From Astragalus membranaceus (lineage: Eukaryota; Streptophyta; Magnoliopsida; Fabales; Fabaceae), in assembly GCA_039519185.1 (NCBI GenBank), contig CM076851.1, positions 47,226,751-47,290,750 on the forward strand: a stretch of 64,000 nucleotides of DNA, written 5' to 3'. A program made the translations under genes and the position numbers. Numbering within the stretch: position 1 is the first letter of the stretch; every line of letters begins with the position of its first letter. The notes under the pieces are model-generated. The model saw nothing but the letters and a program-made list of their open reading frames with translations. It made no database searches and was not told the DNA's origin. Below are positions 9,957 through 20,953 of the stretch, piece after piece.

Positions 9957-11706
9957 CCATCTAGAAGAACAGTTGCTAGGCACTGCTATCAACTTTATCT
10001 TGAAGAGAAACAAAAATTGAAAAATCTTTTTAGATCTGATTGCTCAAGGGTAGCACTTACCACCGATTGTTGGACCTCAATTCAGAATCTGAATTATTTA
10101 ACCCTCACTACACACTTCATAGACAGCCAATGGAGATACCAAAAGAGGATTATAAGCTTTTGTGTTGTTCCTAACCATAAGGGAGAGACAGTTGGTAGGA
10201 AAGTAGAGGAGGTTCTTAGAGAATGGGGTATTAGGAATGTGTCCACAATTACTGTGGACAATGCAAGCTCTAATGATGTTGCTGTCGCGTATTTGAAGAA
10301 AAAATTGAACAATATGAATGGGTTGGTGGGGGATGGACAATTTTTTCATGTCAGGTGTTGCGCTCATATTCTTAATTTGGTGGTGAACGATGGATTGAAG
10401 GACATGAGCAGCTCTATTTCTAGCATTAGAACAGCTGTTAGGTTTGTTAGGTCTTCACCTCAACGTTCTGCCAAGTTCAATGAATGTAAAGAATTTTCTA
10501 GTATAACTTGTAAAAAATTGTTGTGTCTTGATGTTTCCACTAGGTGGAACTCGACATACATGATGTTAAATGCAGCTGAAAAGTATCAGCCAGCCTTTGA
10601 TAAACTAGAGTATGAAGATGTGAGTTATGCTGAATTCTTTGGGGCTGCTGGAATTCCTAGTGCATCCGATTGGGATAAAGTTCGTGTGTTTCAGAAGTTT
10701 TTGAAACTGTTTTATGATGCTACTAAAGTTTTCTCAGCCTCACAGAGTGTTACTTTGCATGCTGCGTTTTCCCAACTCTCTTCCATCTTCATTGAACTCA
10801 ATAATTCTGCCATGAACCTCAACACAATTCTTGCTACCATGGGTATGGAAATGAAGAAAAAATATGAGAAGTATTGGGGGAAAATTGAAAATATTAACCA
10901 GCTTCTCTATTTTGGTGTTATTTTTGATCCTAGGTATAAGTTGAGGTATGTTGAGTGGTCATTTCAAGCAATGTATGTTTCCAATCCCACCTTTGCTACT
11001 GAACTTTTCAGTTCAGTTAAAAATAATCTTTTTAAGATGTACAATTGGTACAAGGATGAATATGAGAAGAAAAATAATGTTGGGCAGCAAGCTGTTAGTC
11101 CTTCAGTAGGTGGTGAAACACCTGCAGTTTCTGAAATACTCTCAACTCAAGCAAGAGAAAATGCATTTAAGCAACATTTGCGGGAAAAGGATTCCATTGA
11201 TAAGAAAAATGAACTAGAGAGGTTTTTGGGTGAACCTAATATAGATGCATTAGCCACATTTGAGATTTTAGCTTGGTGGAAACAAAACTCAGACCGGTAC
11301 CCTGTGTTATCTACCTTTGTTAGAGATCTTTTGGCCACACCAGTTTCTACTGTGGCATCTGAGAGTGCATTTAGCACTGGAGGGAGGGTTTTAGATACAT
11401 ATAGAAGCTCCTTAAGCCCTGAAATGGCAGAAGCTCTAATATGTACTCAAAACTGGTTGAAGCCTTCTTTCTTCCAGATTAAAAACCTCAACATAGATGA
11501 AGAGTATGAGGATTTTGATAACATTGTAGCAGGTATAAATTTAATGATTTCTGGTCTTTTGATAATATTTGCTTTCTAATTCTATATGAGCTAATATTTG
11601 TTTTTTATGTTCCATAGAATTTCAAGGAGGGGTTTCTGTGGAAGATGGAGCTGCTGGAGTTGGCTCATCATCTCAGTCACAGCCAATTAATATTGGCAGT
11701 GGCTGA
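9957..11706 (+). CDS. hAT-family transposase, C-terminal part, interrupted by the Ogre-like element
   Basis: Codons run straight from the LTR edge at 9957 (reading PSRRTVAR...) to 11532. A GT...AG intron follows (11533-11617), then a short exon 11618-11706 ending TGA. The catalytic triad of hAT enzymes is visible: Asp in TTDCWTS (about 10060), Asp in VDNASSND (about 10255) and Glu in ASESAFS (about 11357). The C-terminal dimerisation region WWKQNS...LSTFVRDLLATPVST is present. No stop or frameshift is seen, so the gene was probably intact before it was hit. The BED zinc finger and start codon lie beyond the Ogre element, outside the window. The first frame-internal TTG/ATG codons are not real starts. 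Confidence 0.9.
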
Positions 11707-13080
11707 GAAGAATTTCACTGTTAGTCCCCAATGCATTTCTAATTAAATTGTTGCATAATTATTTGTGAGGGTATTAACAGTTTCTCTTTTGAATATACAG
11801 TTATAACTTTTTGCTTTTTTGGAGTCACATGGCCATCATCTTTTATTCCCAACTATTGCATTAAAAATAGCAACATTATGGTCTTTTGGAGTCATTCATG
11901 GCTCACTACATCATCCAACTTCCCACCTTATGGATAAATGTTCCGAGTAGCACTGAAAGTAATGATTTCTATTTTGTTTGCTTTTTGTTCTTTCTATTAA
12001 ATTAGTTTATGGAGTTTTGTCTCTGTTTCCTTCATAATTAGTTTCTGGTATTTCTGTTTCAGAATTGCCAACTTTGGTTTGGAAGTGAGACCATTGGTCA
12101 AGAATGAATAGAGAACAAAATCTGGTATGAATAACAAGGTTATTGCTGATTAAATTGTATCTGTTTCAGCATCTGTTTTAGTTATTATTTCTATTTCAGC
12201 ATCTGTATTTCTGTTTTGTTTTTCAGATTCTGGAAAAGTATCCATTTTGTCAAGTCATGGGCTGTTACTTAGGCTATTTGGCTATAAGTAACAAGGTTAG
12301 TGCTAAGTGCATGATCTTATCTTAAAACTTCTGTTAGTATTACTGTTTTTACTACTGAAAGTTACTGTTTATTATGTAGATTGCAGATTCCAAAGGCTAG
12401 TTTGAAGTTGTGAGCTTCATTAAGCTTCTTTAAAGAAGCTGTGAAATTCCCCTTGCATGGGTGTATGATGTAATTTAGATTTTAAACTTAGATTTATTAG
12501 TATTAAATGTTGTTTGCTTTAGTTGGTTGGTAGTTAATTTGGTTGATAATGGGGTTGTGATTATAATCTAGTTACTGCTAGATACTTTGGTAATTGACAA
12601 CGGTAAACTTGGTTGATGATGAGCCTGAGATTATTATCTAGTTACTACTAGATACTTTGGTAATTGGCAGCAGTATACAGTCTAGTTACTGTGATTATAT
12701 ACGGATTTGTTTGTTTAAAGTTCAGTGTTTACATGTTTTATTTGCATTCGTATTGTTTAATGTCCAGGGAATGATCAAAAAATGGTCTAAAATTTAGTTC
12801 CTGCTTGTTTGTTTAGGCTGTAGTTGCTCAAGTAATTTTTAGTTGCTGCATGTGTTTGTTCAATGTCCAGGGAATGAACCAAAAATGGCCTAAAATTTAG
12901 TCCATTGATTTTTCCATCTGTTTGTTTCAGGCAAAAATAAAATTATTGAAGTGAAGTATTTTTTAAAATAGAATTGCCTAGGCCCATTAATTTCATAGTG
13001 TTATAATCTGTTTCTAGGCCCAATAATGTAGTCAGATTTTGTTAAAAACAAAGTTTTTTGTGAAAATTGGACCAAAAACA
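11707..13080 (+). other. hAT 3' non-coding region
   Basis: No gene. It is T-rich with repeated TTTCTGTTTCAG-like pieces (about 11990-12240), a duplicated ATCTAGTTACTRCTAGATAC block (about 12566-12660), and two copies of TGTCCAGGGAATGA (about 12760 and 12866). It fits transposon 3' untranslated and subterminal DNA. Confidence 0.6.
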
Positions 13081-13403
13081 TGGTTTGGGCCAGTGAAGGC
13101 CCAACCCGTTCCTACCCACCCGTGGATCCATTATAATCCGTCAAACCGAACCCGCACAACCCGTTTACAAAAATGGACGTAATTGGGCCTGTATATAGCA
13201 TCCGTGGATTGGACCGGATGGTTGTTAGTGGGCCCGAATCCGCCCAAGCCCGACCGATGTCCACCCCTACCGCTTGGTTACTTTCAGCTAAGACACAAGG
13301 TGTGTGTCGTGGCACTAAATAACAATGCCACTTGGGAGTTTGCTACATGCTATAGCTATTTTTTTTTGGCCAAATGCTATTTTAAAATGAGTAATATATG
13401 TCC

Positions 13404-14021
13404 GGCTGTTTTTTTTTTACCCCCCTCTTATACCATATAGCCCCTAAACAACCAAACGGGCGAAACTACCCCTTAAATCCACAAAATTTCTAAAAATACC
13501 TCAAATTTAGATAAATTCGCAAGTATGTTTTTTTGATTTTCCGGAAATATCGCATTTTACGGTATTTCCCGAACACATTTTACATTCCGGAAATACCGTG
13601 AAATGCGATATTTCCGGAAAATCAAAAAAACATACTTCCGGATTTATCCCAATTAAGCAAAAAAACATACATTCCTGTCGTAGCCATATTGGTAAAAAAA
13701 GCTAAAAATTCAATTTCCGGAAATACGTTAAACAACGGTATTTTCGGAAGTTTAAAAAATAAAAGTTTCCGAAAATACGTCAAAAAAAGGTATTTCCGGA
13801 AGGTTAAAAATTTGAATTTTCGGAAATACCTATCAGTGGGTATTTCCGGAAGCATAACTTGTATTCCGGAAATAACCTATTTCTGGAAATTTGAGCTGAT
13901 AATATTTTTGGGAATCTTACAATTTTATGGGACCTGATCAGATTTTGGTAAAAATGAAAGGGGTATTTTTGGTTTAAAATCAAATATGGGGTATGAGGTT
14001 TAATGGGGGGTAAAAAAAAGC
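13404..14021 (+). mobile_element. Mutator-like non-autonomous TIR element, 618 bp
   Basis: The 9-bp direct repeat TATATGTCC flanks the element exactly (13395-13403 and 14022-14030). The ends are inverted: GGCTGTTTTTTTTTACCCCCC on the left against GGGGGGTAAAAAAAAGC on the right. A 9-bp duplication is the Mutator superfamily signature. No transposase is present. The interior is a set of TTCCGGAAAT-type palindromes spaced about 25 bp. It includes a near-perfect foldback between about 13533-13569 and 13585-13622. The frames through it are repeat artefacts. Confidence 0.75.
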
Positions 14022-14638
14022 TATATGTCCAAGGAAGAAACGTTAACTTAGTCGTCAAAAAGAAAACCAAAAAAAAGAAACATTAATTTTAGTAAAAAAT
14101 TTCCCTAGTGAAATGAAATAACAGAGTTTCGCTTTACATTTCTTTTGACAGAGTCTCGCTTTACTTTTTCAAAAAGGAAAAACTTAATGCAAAATTGTAG
14201 GGCCTAGTTCAACCGACAAATATCGAAATTATTAGGCTATATATTATATCCCAAATTTGAATCTGGGAGTTCGCAGTGTGTGAAAATTTCAAGTGATACT
14301 TGCAACTCCATCTAGTGACAAAAGAAGAAAGTAAAAACTACACTAAAATGTATTCTCTATATATGTCCTCTACTCTTCCTCAGTCATTATCCTTTTGAAA
14401 CTTCCGAATTTTCAAGGGAAATTTCCTTGAAATTAAGCAAAAACGCGTTTTGTAACACATGATAGCCATATAAACAATAGAGTTGCTTTGGTCAAACTTA
14501 CTATTTTCTTCATTCATATTCATAAAGCATGGTTACATGCTTACATTAAACACTGAATATCATTTGCACGCTACTTGAATTTTTTCATAATCCAAATTCC
14601 AACAATAAATTCTTCAAGTTTTTCTGCAGGGAACAAAC
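14022..14638 (+). other. Upstream region of the first receptor-like kinase
   Basis: No gene seen. AT-rich sequence with a possible TATA element (TATATAT at 14358) about 280 bp before the kinase ATG. The assignment as promoter rests only on position. Confidence 0.3.
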
Positions 14639-16378
14639 ATGAGTTATCACTTTAAGTTTTCCCCTCCTTCCTTCTACAGTTCATCAGACAACTTTGATAC
14701 ACAGGCACAAAGTACTTTTGACAGATTTAATGACAGTGTTGATTCCACTATGAAATGGGCAGTAGCAGAATCTGTAGGTAAGCAGAATAGCATATATCTA
14801 ATCCCTTTGAATCCATGCAAGCTTGGGATATATTTATTTTCATAGTAAAGCAAAGATATATAAATAATTAGTTTCTTCTTTAAGAATTTCTCTTTTCACC
14901 AGTTTAGGATCTGATTTTGATGTACAAAATGATACAAAATATTGATTCAAAGCTGAAATGATTAATACTTAAATACAATGGTAAAACTGAATTCAAATAG
15001 CTTCAAGAGAAACATGTGTTATTAATTCTCATCCTCCAACAAATGTTCTGTACATGGATTGGAAAAGCTAAACATGTTTTCTATTTCAATTTTCAGTATA
15101 TGGAGTGGTGGTAATAATAGCAATTGTAGCAATAGTGTATGCCATTATTGAGTGCTTGAAGAAAGCAGGAACAGCAATTCCAGCTTACACTCAGCTACCA
15201 ACCGACAGAAAAGGATAATCATGAAGCTTCAAACTCAATATCTTCACCCAGCAAAATTGAAGTGGTAATACCAACAGATTCAAAAGCTGAATTTGCAACC
15301 ATGGAAAGATTCCTGAGCAACATAAATAGAGAGAAACCAATAAGATTCTCACCTGAGGAACTTGAAGGAATAACAAGCAACTATTCAACCATATTGGGGT
15401 CTGGTGCTTTTGGTGTTGTCTTCAAAGGAGATTTGTCAAATGGAGAACATGTGGCAGTCAAAGTTCTCAGCTGTTTAGATATGGGAATGGAAGAGCAATT
15501 CAAAGCAGAAGTTAGTACTATTGGAAGAACTTACCACATCAATCTAGTAAGACTTTATGGCTTCTGCTTCCACCATGATACAAGAGCTCTTGTTTATGAG
15601 TATGTAGGAAATGGATCTCTAGACAAACATTTGTTTGGTGGCCAGAACCGCGACATTGAGTTGGCGAAGCTTCATGAGATTGCAATTGGAACAGCTAAAG
15701 GAATTGCTTATTTACATGAGGAATGTCAACATAGAATAATTCACTATGATATCAAACCAGAGAATGTTCTTCTTGACATGAAATTAGAACCGAAGATAGC
15801 GGATTTCGGCCTAGCTAAGCTTCGTAGTAGAGAAAGTAACATTGTATTGAATACTCACTTTAGAGGAACAAGAGGATATGCTGCACCAGAAATGTGGAAG
15901 GCTTATCCTGTTACCTTACAAGTGTGATGTTTATAGTTTTGGTATTCTTCTGTTTGAAATTGTAGGGAGGAGAAGGCATTTTGATTCTAGCTGTAGTGAG
16001 TCACAGCAATGGTTTCCAAAATGGACATGGGAGATGTTTGAGAACAATGAGCTAGCTGTTATGCTTGCACTTTGTGGAATTGAAGAGAAAGACAATGAGA
16101 GAGCTGAGAGAATGTTAAAGGTGGCTCTATGGTGTGTTCAGTATTCACCAGATGATAGACCTCTTATGAGTACTGTGGTGAAGATGTTAGAGGGTGAAAT
16201 AGAAATTTCTCCACCTCCTTTTCCCTTCCAAAATCTGGTGCCTGATAAACAAAACTTGACTCCAAAGGGAAGCACTGCAGATTCAGACACTACCACATCA
16301 TCTTGGCAGACAGAATCTCTCATAGAATCTAGTTCCGGAACCAAACACAATACATTTCAGATTGAAAAACAAACATAA
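14639..16378 (+). pseudogene. LRK10-like receptor-like kinase with two frameshifts
   Basis: Exon 1 (14639-14777) encodes a short N-terminus. Exon 2 (from 15097, after a GT...AG intron) starts with a single membrane segment rich in V, I and A, then juxtamembrane and kinase sequence. The kinase has LGSGAFGVVFKG, the ATP-binding Lys in VAVKVL, HYDIKPEN in the catalytic loop (non-RD type), DFG and AAPEMW. The frame must change by +1 near 15205-15215 (an A run) and again near 15911-15917 (TTACCTTAC), so no single frame spans the protein. Such membrane kinases phosphorylate Ser/Thr and many non-RD members act in immunity. Either this is a decayed gene or two single-base assembly errors have broken a good one. 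The C-terminal lobe and Ser-rich tail are otherwise intact to 16378. Confidence 0.85.
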
Positions 16379-16737
16379 TTGATTCATTGTAGTACAGAGA
16401 AAAAACTGGTGCTATAAGGCTCCCTCAGATAAGGGTGGTTTACAAGCTTCAACATGCCATTAACCATTCTAGCAACCAAGTATTCCATGTGTTGAAACAA
16501 TTAGAAGCATGTGATGTAAAAAGTATGAGCAAATCTGTGTATAATATACATATTAAATTGAGTTGTTATTTCAAATTTATATTCAATAGGTTTATTTATT
16601 TATGAAATGTATATTGACTTTATTTCTTTATAGCAATTGACCAGAACCAAATTAGTAAAAGGAAAAATATTTCATTACATAATTTAGGAAACAGAAGCCT
16701 TCCATTCCATCAATTATAAATTGTCCTCCTTTACCTC
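16379..16737. other. Spacer between convergent kinase copies
   Basis: AT-rich 3' flanking DNA with no further gene visible. Confidence 0.5.
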
Positions 16738-16975
16738 CTTGCTAGAGACTGATTCAATCTCTTACTTCCCCATGATAATAGTGGCAGCACATGAAATGAC
16801 AGAAGAGGTAGAACATTCACTTGTATTACAATTCTGGGGTGCTTGGACTGGATGGCATGGCAAAACCCAGTCCATCATTTGCTGAAATGGGTTCAAAAGA
16901 CTAGGAATTACTAATGAACCTTCCAACATTTTCACCGCATCACTCATTATTGGTCTTGATTCTGGCCTGTACACA
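16738..16975 (-). pseudogene. C-terminal fragment of an LRK10-like kinase
   Basis: The minus strand reads YRPESRPIMSDAVKMLEGS and then a tail resembling that of the minus-strand kinase at 40652-43221 (NPFQ..., CAATIIM...). A TAA at 16762-16764 stops the frame where the other copy continues with a KYEIELAS-like tail, and similar codons do continue beyond the stop to about 16738. Everything N-terminal to kinase subdomain XI is absent. It faces the plus-strand kinase tail to tail, so it is a relic of a small kinase cluster. Confidence 0.8.
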
Positions 16976-17079
16976 TGATTCTGGCCTTTACAAATTTTAG
17001 TACATCTATCCCAGGTAAATATCATAAACACACAAAACATCATAAACGCAAGCAAGCTGTTGAAAATAAGATAGAATAT

Positions 17080-17436
17080 AATTGGCTACTCAGATGCTGA
17101 TTGGGCAGGCTCACCCATTGATAGGCGATCTATGACTGGGTACTGTTACTAGTTGGAGGAAATTTGATATCCTGGAAGAGTAAGAAACAGAATGTATTTG
17201 CAAGATCTAGTGCTGAAGCTGAATACATGGCCATGACATTAGTAACTCAAGAACTTATATGGTTGAAACGGTTACTCAAAGAGCTTCGCATCGAAGATGC
17301 TACACCAATGACACTAATATGTGATAATCAGACAACATTGCATATTGCCTCTAATCCTGTTTTTCATGAGAGGACTAAAAATATAGAGGTAGATTGTCAC
17401 TTTGTCAGAGAGAAGATCGGATCAGGAGACATCTAG
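17080..17436 (+). pseudogene. Ty1/copia RNase H fragment
   Basis: The sequence reads GYSDADWAGSP...RRSMTGY, then after a small frameshift LISWKSKKQNVFARSSAEAE and ICDNQTTLHIASNPVFHERT, ending at a TAG. These are the hallmark motifs of the copia RNase H C-terminus. No LTR, reverse transcriptase or integrase is attached. It is a short dead scrap beside the kinase fragment. Confidence 0.9.
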
Positions 17437-18464
17437 TTTTCGTCCCTTTCTTGTTGTTCCTTGTGCTATGCAACCTCGTCCTATGGCTTTAGGAATATGA
17501 AATAATCGAATCCAGTACCTCTTTTAACCCTGTCTCTTCACTTCTTGTACATCAGCCAAAGGGATTTTTTAAAAAGGTACTGGATTATTGAATTCTTGAA
17601 GCTCGTGGATGCTACTTCCTATTTCACTCAAAGCAGCAAATAGCAGGAAGTATCTCAAATTAACATTAGCAACAAAATCCTAATTCTTACATGCAATAGG
17701 AAATATGCAATAGTAGTACTACTACTAACAATACACTTGTTATCATTGGATGAAATTCATGTAAATCCAACGAAATCATATCAATATTTTTCCCTGTTTA
17801 GCAGGACACATTACCAGATTAACTATACTCGATAATAAAAAGTGTATTGAAAAGCGTTTTGCGAGCACTTCAACCCTCCTATGCAGTTTGATAAAAACAT
17901 GATTTCCAAAGAGAAATACATTATTCACAATCTATATTCAACGTTACTGTTTAGAGTAACGTTAAATAAAAAAGAAAAGTGTAGGACAATTAAATGAATG
18001 ATTGCCTTTTAATGGTGGTGACTTTATTATGGGAAAATGTTAGGAAGATTTTTCTACTGTTAAAGGAAATAAGGAAACAAACTAGGGAAAAAAAGGGATG
18101 AGGAGGAAGAGACAAACTACCTCTTAAAAATTAAAATTCTTTTTCATTAATGGGGTGATTTTTCCAGAGAGAAGTGATCTTTCTCAAAAAGCTTAAATGG
18201 ATGGCAAAGAAGTAATCTTTCTCAACAACAATTGTTTTACAGAAGCAAAATAGATAATTGTAACTCAGAATAGGGTTGCTTTTTCTTCGTTTGTCAGAAT
18301 GGCGGGGAGACAACAAAAACATCATACCAGCCAAACATCTCGAACAAGGGAAGGAAGAGCAAAGAGTCTACCAAATATCTAAATCCATAAACATAATGAA
18401 AGGGAATGATAAGTAAGCTTTAAAGTATCATCCTTAAGTTACAAGATCATAAAGATTCCAACTG
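17437..18464. other. Gene-free region
   Basis: No gene recognised. There is an imperfect inverted repeat around CCAGTACCT/AGGTACTGG (about 17503-17530 and 17566-17596). The short minus-strand frames here show no family motif. Confidence 0.5.
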
Positions 18465-18698
18465 TTAAGTGAATTTTATATAGCACATCAATATTTGATG
18501 AGGATTGATAAGAAAAACAACGGCGCAATAATGTTGCAAAATATTTTCTCTAAGAATGTTGGCGACATTGCAGCTCATTCCCATTTCAATCAAAAGGGAT
18601 GTCAAGGATTTTTTTGAGCTCGAAATACAAACTTGACCGCGACATTGAATTGCTGCTGAATTCCCAAAATACTTGCTTCCATTTGATTTAATTGAGCT
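18465..18698 (-). pseudogene. TIR-NBS-LRR (TNL) pseudogene, C-terminal piece
   Basis: The minus strand reads QVCISSSKKSLTSLLIEMG and CNVANILRENILQ, which I recognise as the region after the LRRs in Medicago-type TNL proteins. The piece is cut at 18698 by a chromovirus. The same gene continues on the far side at 27713, and GAGCT (18694-18698) recurs at 27713-27717 as the 5-bp TSD. The end of the protein is degraded and the frame stops at 18465. TNLs are cytoplasmic immune sensors; this copy cannot make one. Confidence 0.75.
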
Positions 18699-19638
18699 CA
18701 TTTTAACCCGATCGAATTAATTTGGTACTTAATTGATAAAATTATTGAGTGCTAAAATTAATTATTGGCTGTCACAGGATCGTTAACCGAATAATACGGG
18801 TCAAGGAAGTTTTGGAATCGAAATAAGGGATTAAGATCAATATGGTGATTGGACCACGCTACCACTTATTTATTAATTAAATATATGTGTGTGTGTTGAA
18901 TAAAGAAAGAAAAGAAGAAAGGAAAGAAAGGAAAGAAAGAAGAATACGCAGAGAAGAGGAAAGAAGAAAAGAAAGAAGAAGAGAAAGAAGAAAGTAGAAG
19001 AAGAAGAAGAAGAAGAAGAAGAAGAAGAAGAAGGATCACCCCCAAGCCCCACACTTCATCACCTTCATCATCTCACCTTCCTTTTCAAAACCCAAGAAGT
19101 AGGTGAGTTTTCCTCCATTTTTTCCCCTATTTTATGACCTACGAATTTGTGAGGGTTTTGATGATGATTTGGTGAAATCGTGTATTGTGTGATGAAATTG
19201 ATGATTGAATCATGCTTAGGATCGAAGTCAAGAGCGATTGAACGCGATTGGAAGCTCGAAACGAAGTTAGGAGCGGTTCGGTGTTGATTGGGTTCGATTC
19301 GGTGATTTTGACATCTCGGTGATTTCGGCTCGGCAACGACTCTCGCTTCAAGGGTGAGTTTTACTCACGTTTAGGTTTATTCCGTTTTGGTATGATTTGT
19401 TGCGTCGGTTGATTTCGAGAGTTTTGAGTCAAAAACCGTTAATTCGAAAAATATCGTTTTTGGATGAGGATCCGTTTAGATTGAGTTTTTGATTGAATTG
19501 CTTGATTGTTTGATGTTGATTGGATTGGAATATTGCCTGGTATTGTCTGTTTCGAGTTAGGAATCGATCGGGGCGAGTTTCGGATTGATCGGAAAGCAAA
19601 TTTTCATAAAACAGGCCATTTTTGCAATGCTGTCAAAT

Positions 19639-19755
19639 GAGCACGACCCGTGCGTCCCAGGGGCACGACCCGTGCGCCTGGTTCGGTTTCAGTTTTTAAA
19701 AATGTCTAACAGGGCGCACGACCCGTGCGTCCCAGAGGCACGACCCGTGCGCATG
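19639..19755 (+). repeat. GCACGACCCGTGCG hairpin motif, four copies
   Basis: GCACGACCCGTGCG is a small inverted repeat (GCACG...CGTGC), repeated in two pairs and separated by GTTCGG-containing spacer. The same block appears in the other LTR at about 26534-26646 with one arm mutated (GACCTGTG). It reads as a structured or protein-binding piece of the LTR leader; function unknown. Confidence 0.7.
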
Positions 19756-20157
19756 GTTCTGTCCAAATTTTTCAAAGTGCCCTAAATGATTCCGTTTCGA
19801 TTCCAATCCTTTCCTAATCCTTTCCTAACCCTTCTATAATGATATTGGGCTTCTAATGCCATGATTTTGGGTATGTTTCAAAAGGGTTTTATAAAATACT
19901 TTTGAAGTTGAAATTCTTTTGAAAAGCCGAACAATAGTATACGTGTGCGGATAAGTTTTAATAATAACAAAGCGGACTATGAGTCCTACGGGGTAAAGCA
20001 TAATGTAAATGGACTATGGGTTCATATGATTATAGATATATGTTTGTATATGTATCGAGTTGGGTGACGACTCATGTGTAACATACTAGGCGGGGCAGTC
20101 ATGATCCCTTACCCTAGGCTCCATGCCAATAGGAGAATGTACTATTTGTAGGGGGGT

Positions 20158-20360
20158 TCACCGGGAGTTAGCGGTTACGCAGTCGGTGTTATGTTAAATT
20201 AATTGTTGTGCGGTCCACCGGGAGTTAGCAGTCATGCAGTCGGTGTCGTACTGAGTTATAGCAGATTCCCTGGGAGTTAGAGGTCACGCAGTCAGTGGAA
20301 TGCTATGTGTAAAATAATGCGGTTCATCGGGAGTTAGCGGTCACGCAGTCGGTGCCGTGT
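20158..20360 (+). repeat. 57-bp tandem repeat in LTR, four copies
   Basis: Units share GGGAGTTAGCGGTCACGCAGTC followed by a variable AT-rich spacer. The equivalent block in the 3' LTR is at about 27052-27254. Confidence 0.8.
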
Positions 20361-20820
20361 TGAGTTAAAAATGTTTTAAACTAGTACCGAGAGAGCTAGT
20401 AGGGGTCACGGTAGAACTCACTGAGATGGTATCTCACTGTTTATATGTTGTTGTTTTACAGAGACACAGGGACTGCGGAAATCCAAGAGACACGAGTAGG
20501 TTGGGTTCGGGCGACTACTGATGACTTAGCGTTTATGCTTAAGTTATTTTTATTTCCTTTTTGGCTGTCTATGTATAACAACACTATGTCTTCAGTATTA
20601 GGTTTTCTTCCGCTTTCTTGTATGATGATGAATACCATAGTTGCTGACAGTTTATGGTCTGAGTACCGTATGGTCTTATTTGTGTATAAGACGGTTATGT
20701 TATATTTCAGCAAAAATTTTATAGTGGTATTCAGTGTCTGAGCAGGAAATACTATCTCTAATGTGTGATTGATGTGCACTTGGGCGTTTTTAACAAATAA
20801 AAATACCGGGGTGTTACAGT

Positions 20821-20832
20821 TGGTATCAGAGC
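20821..20832 (+). other. Primer-binding site (initiator tRNA-Met type)
   Basis: TGGTATCAGAGC begins two bases after the LTR end, complementary to the 3' end of initiator tRNA-Met as in most plant LTR elements. Confidence 0.85.
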
Positions 20833-20953
20833 GGTTCGACCTAGTCAGACTTAGCTGTTAGAGTCTTTTACTTCCTTCAGTCGTGATTTTCTTAGTATGC
20901 TATTTGACATTGAGCTTGATCAACTTAATACTTTGTGCATATTTCACAGAATC

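Larger units (their letters stand above)
9957..13269 (+). mobile_element. hAT DNA transposon, right part
   Basis: The coding part is followed by about 1.5 kb of non-coding DNA. A terminal region then carries many CCCAACCCG/CCCGACC blocks and ends CCGATGTCCACCCCTA at 13269. The reverse complement, TAGGGGTGGACATCGG, is the usual form of plant Ac/Tag-type hAT ends. An imperfect 70-bp tandem duplication lies at about 12541-12675. The left end and its TSD are outside the window. Confidence 0.75.
18699..20818 (+). repeat. 5' LTR of the defective chromovirus
   Basis: Matches 25603-27712 closely. It contains an AAG/GAA-rich stretch (about 18900-19033), four copies of a GCACGACCCGTGCG hairpin motif (19639-19755), and a run of four roughly 57-bp units with GGGAGTTAGCGGTCACGCAG (20158-20360). 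It ends GGGGTGTTACA. The first about 40 bp of the family LTR are missing, so the left edge is not a TG end. Confidence 0.85.

Noticed and set aside
13622..13937. ORFs reading FRKYLF/PEIP repeats on both strands
   Set aside because: Produced by the periodic TTCCGGAAAT palindromes in a non-autonomous element.
18866..19054. Leucine-rich ORF on the minus strand (also 25766-25948)
   Set aside because: Generated by the GAA/AAG microsatellite present in both LTRs.
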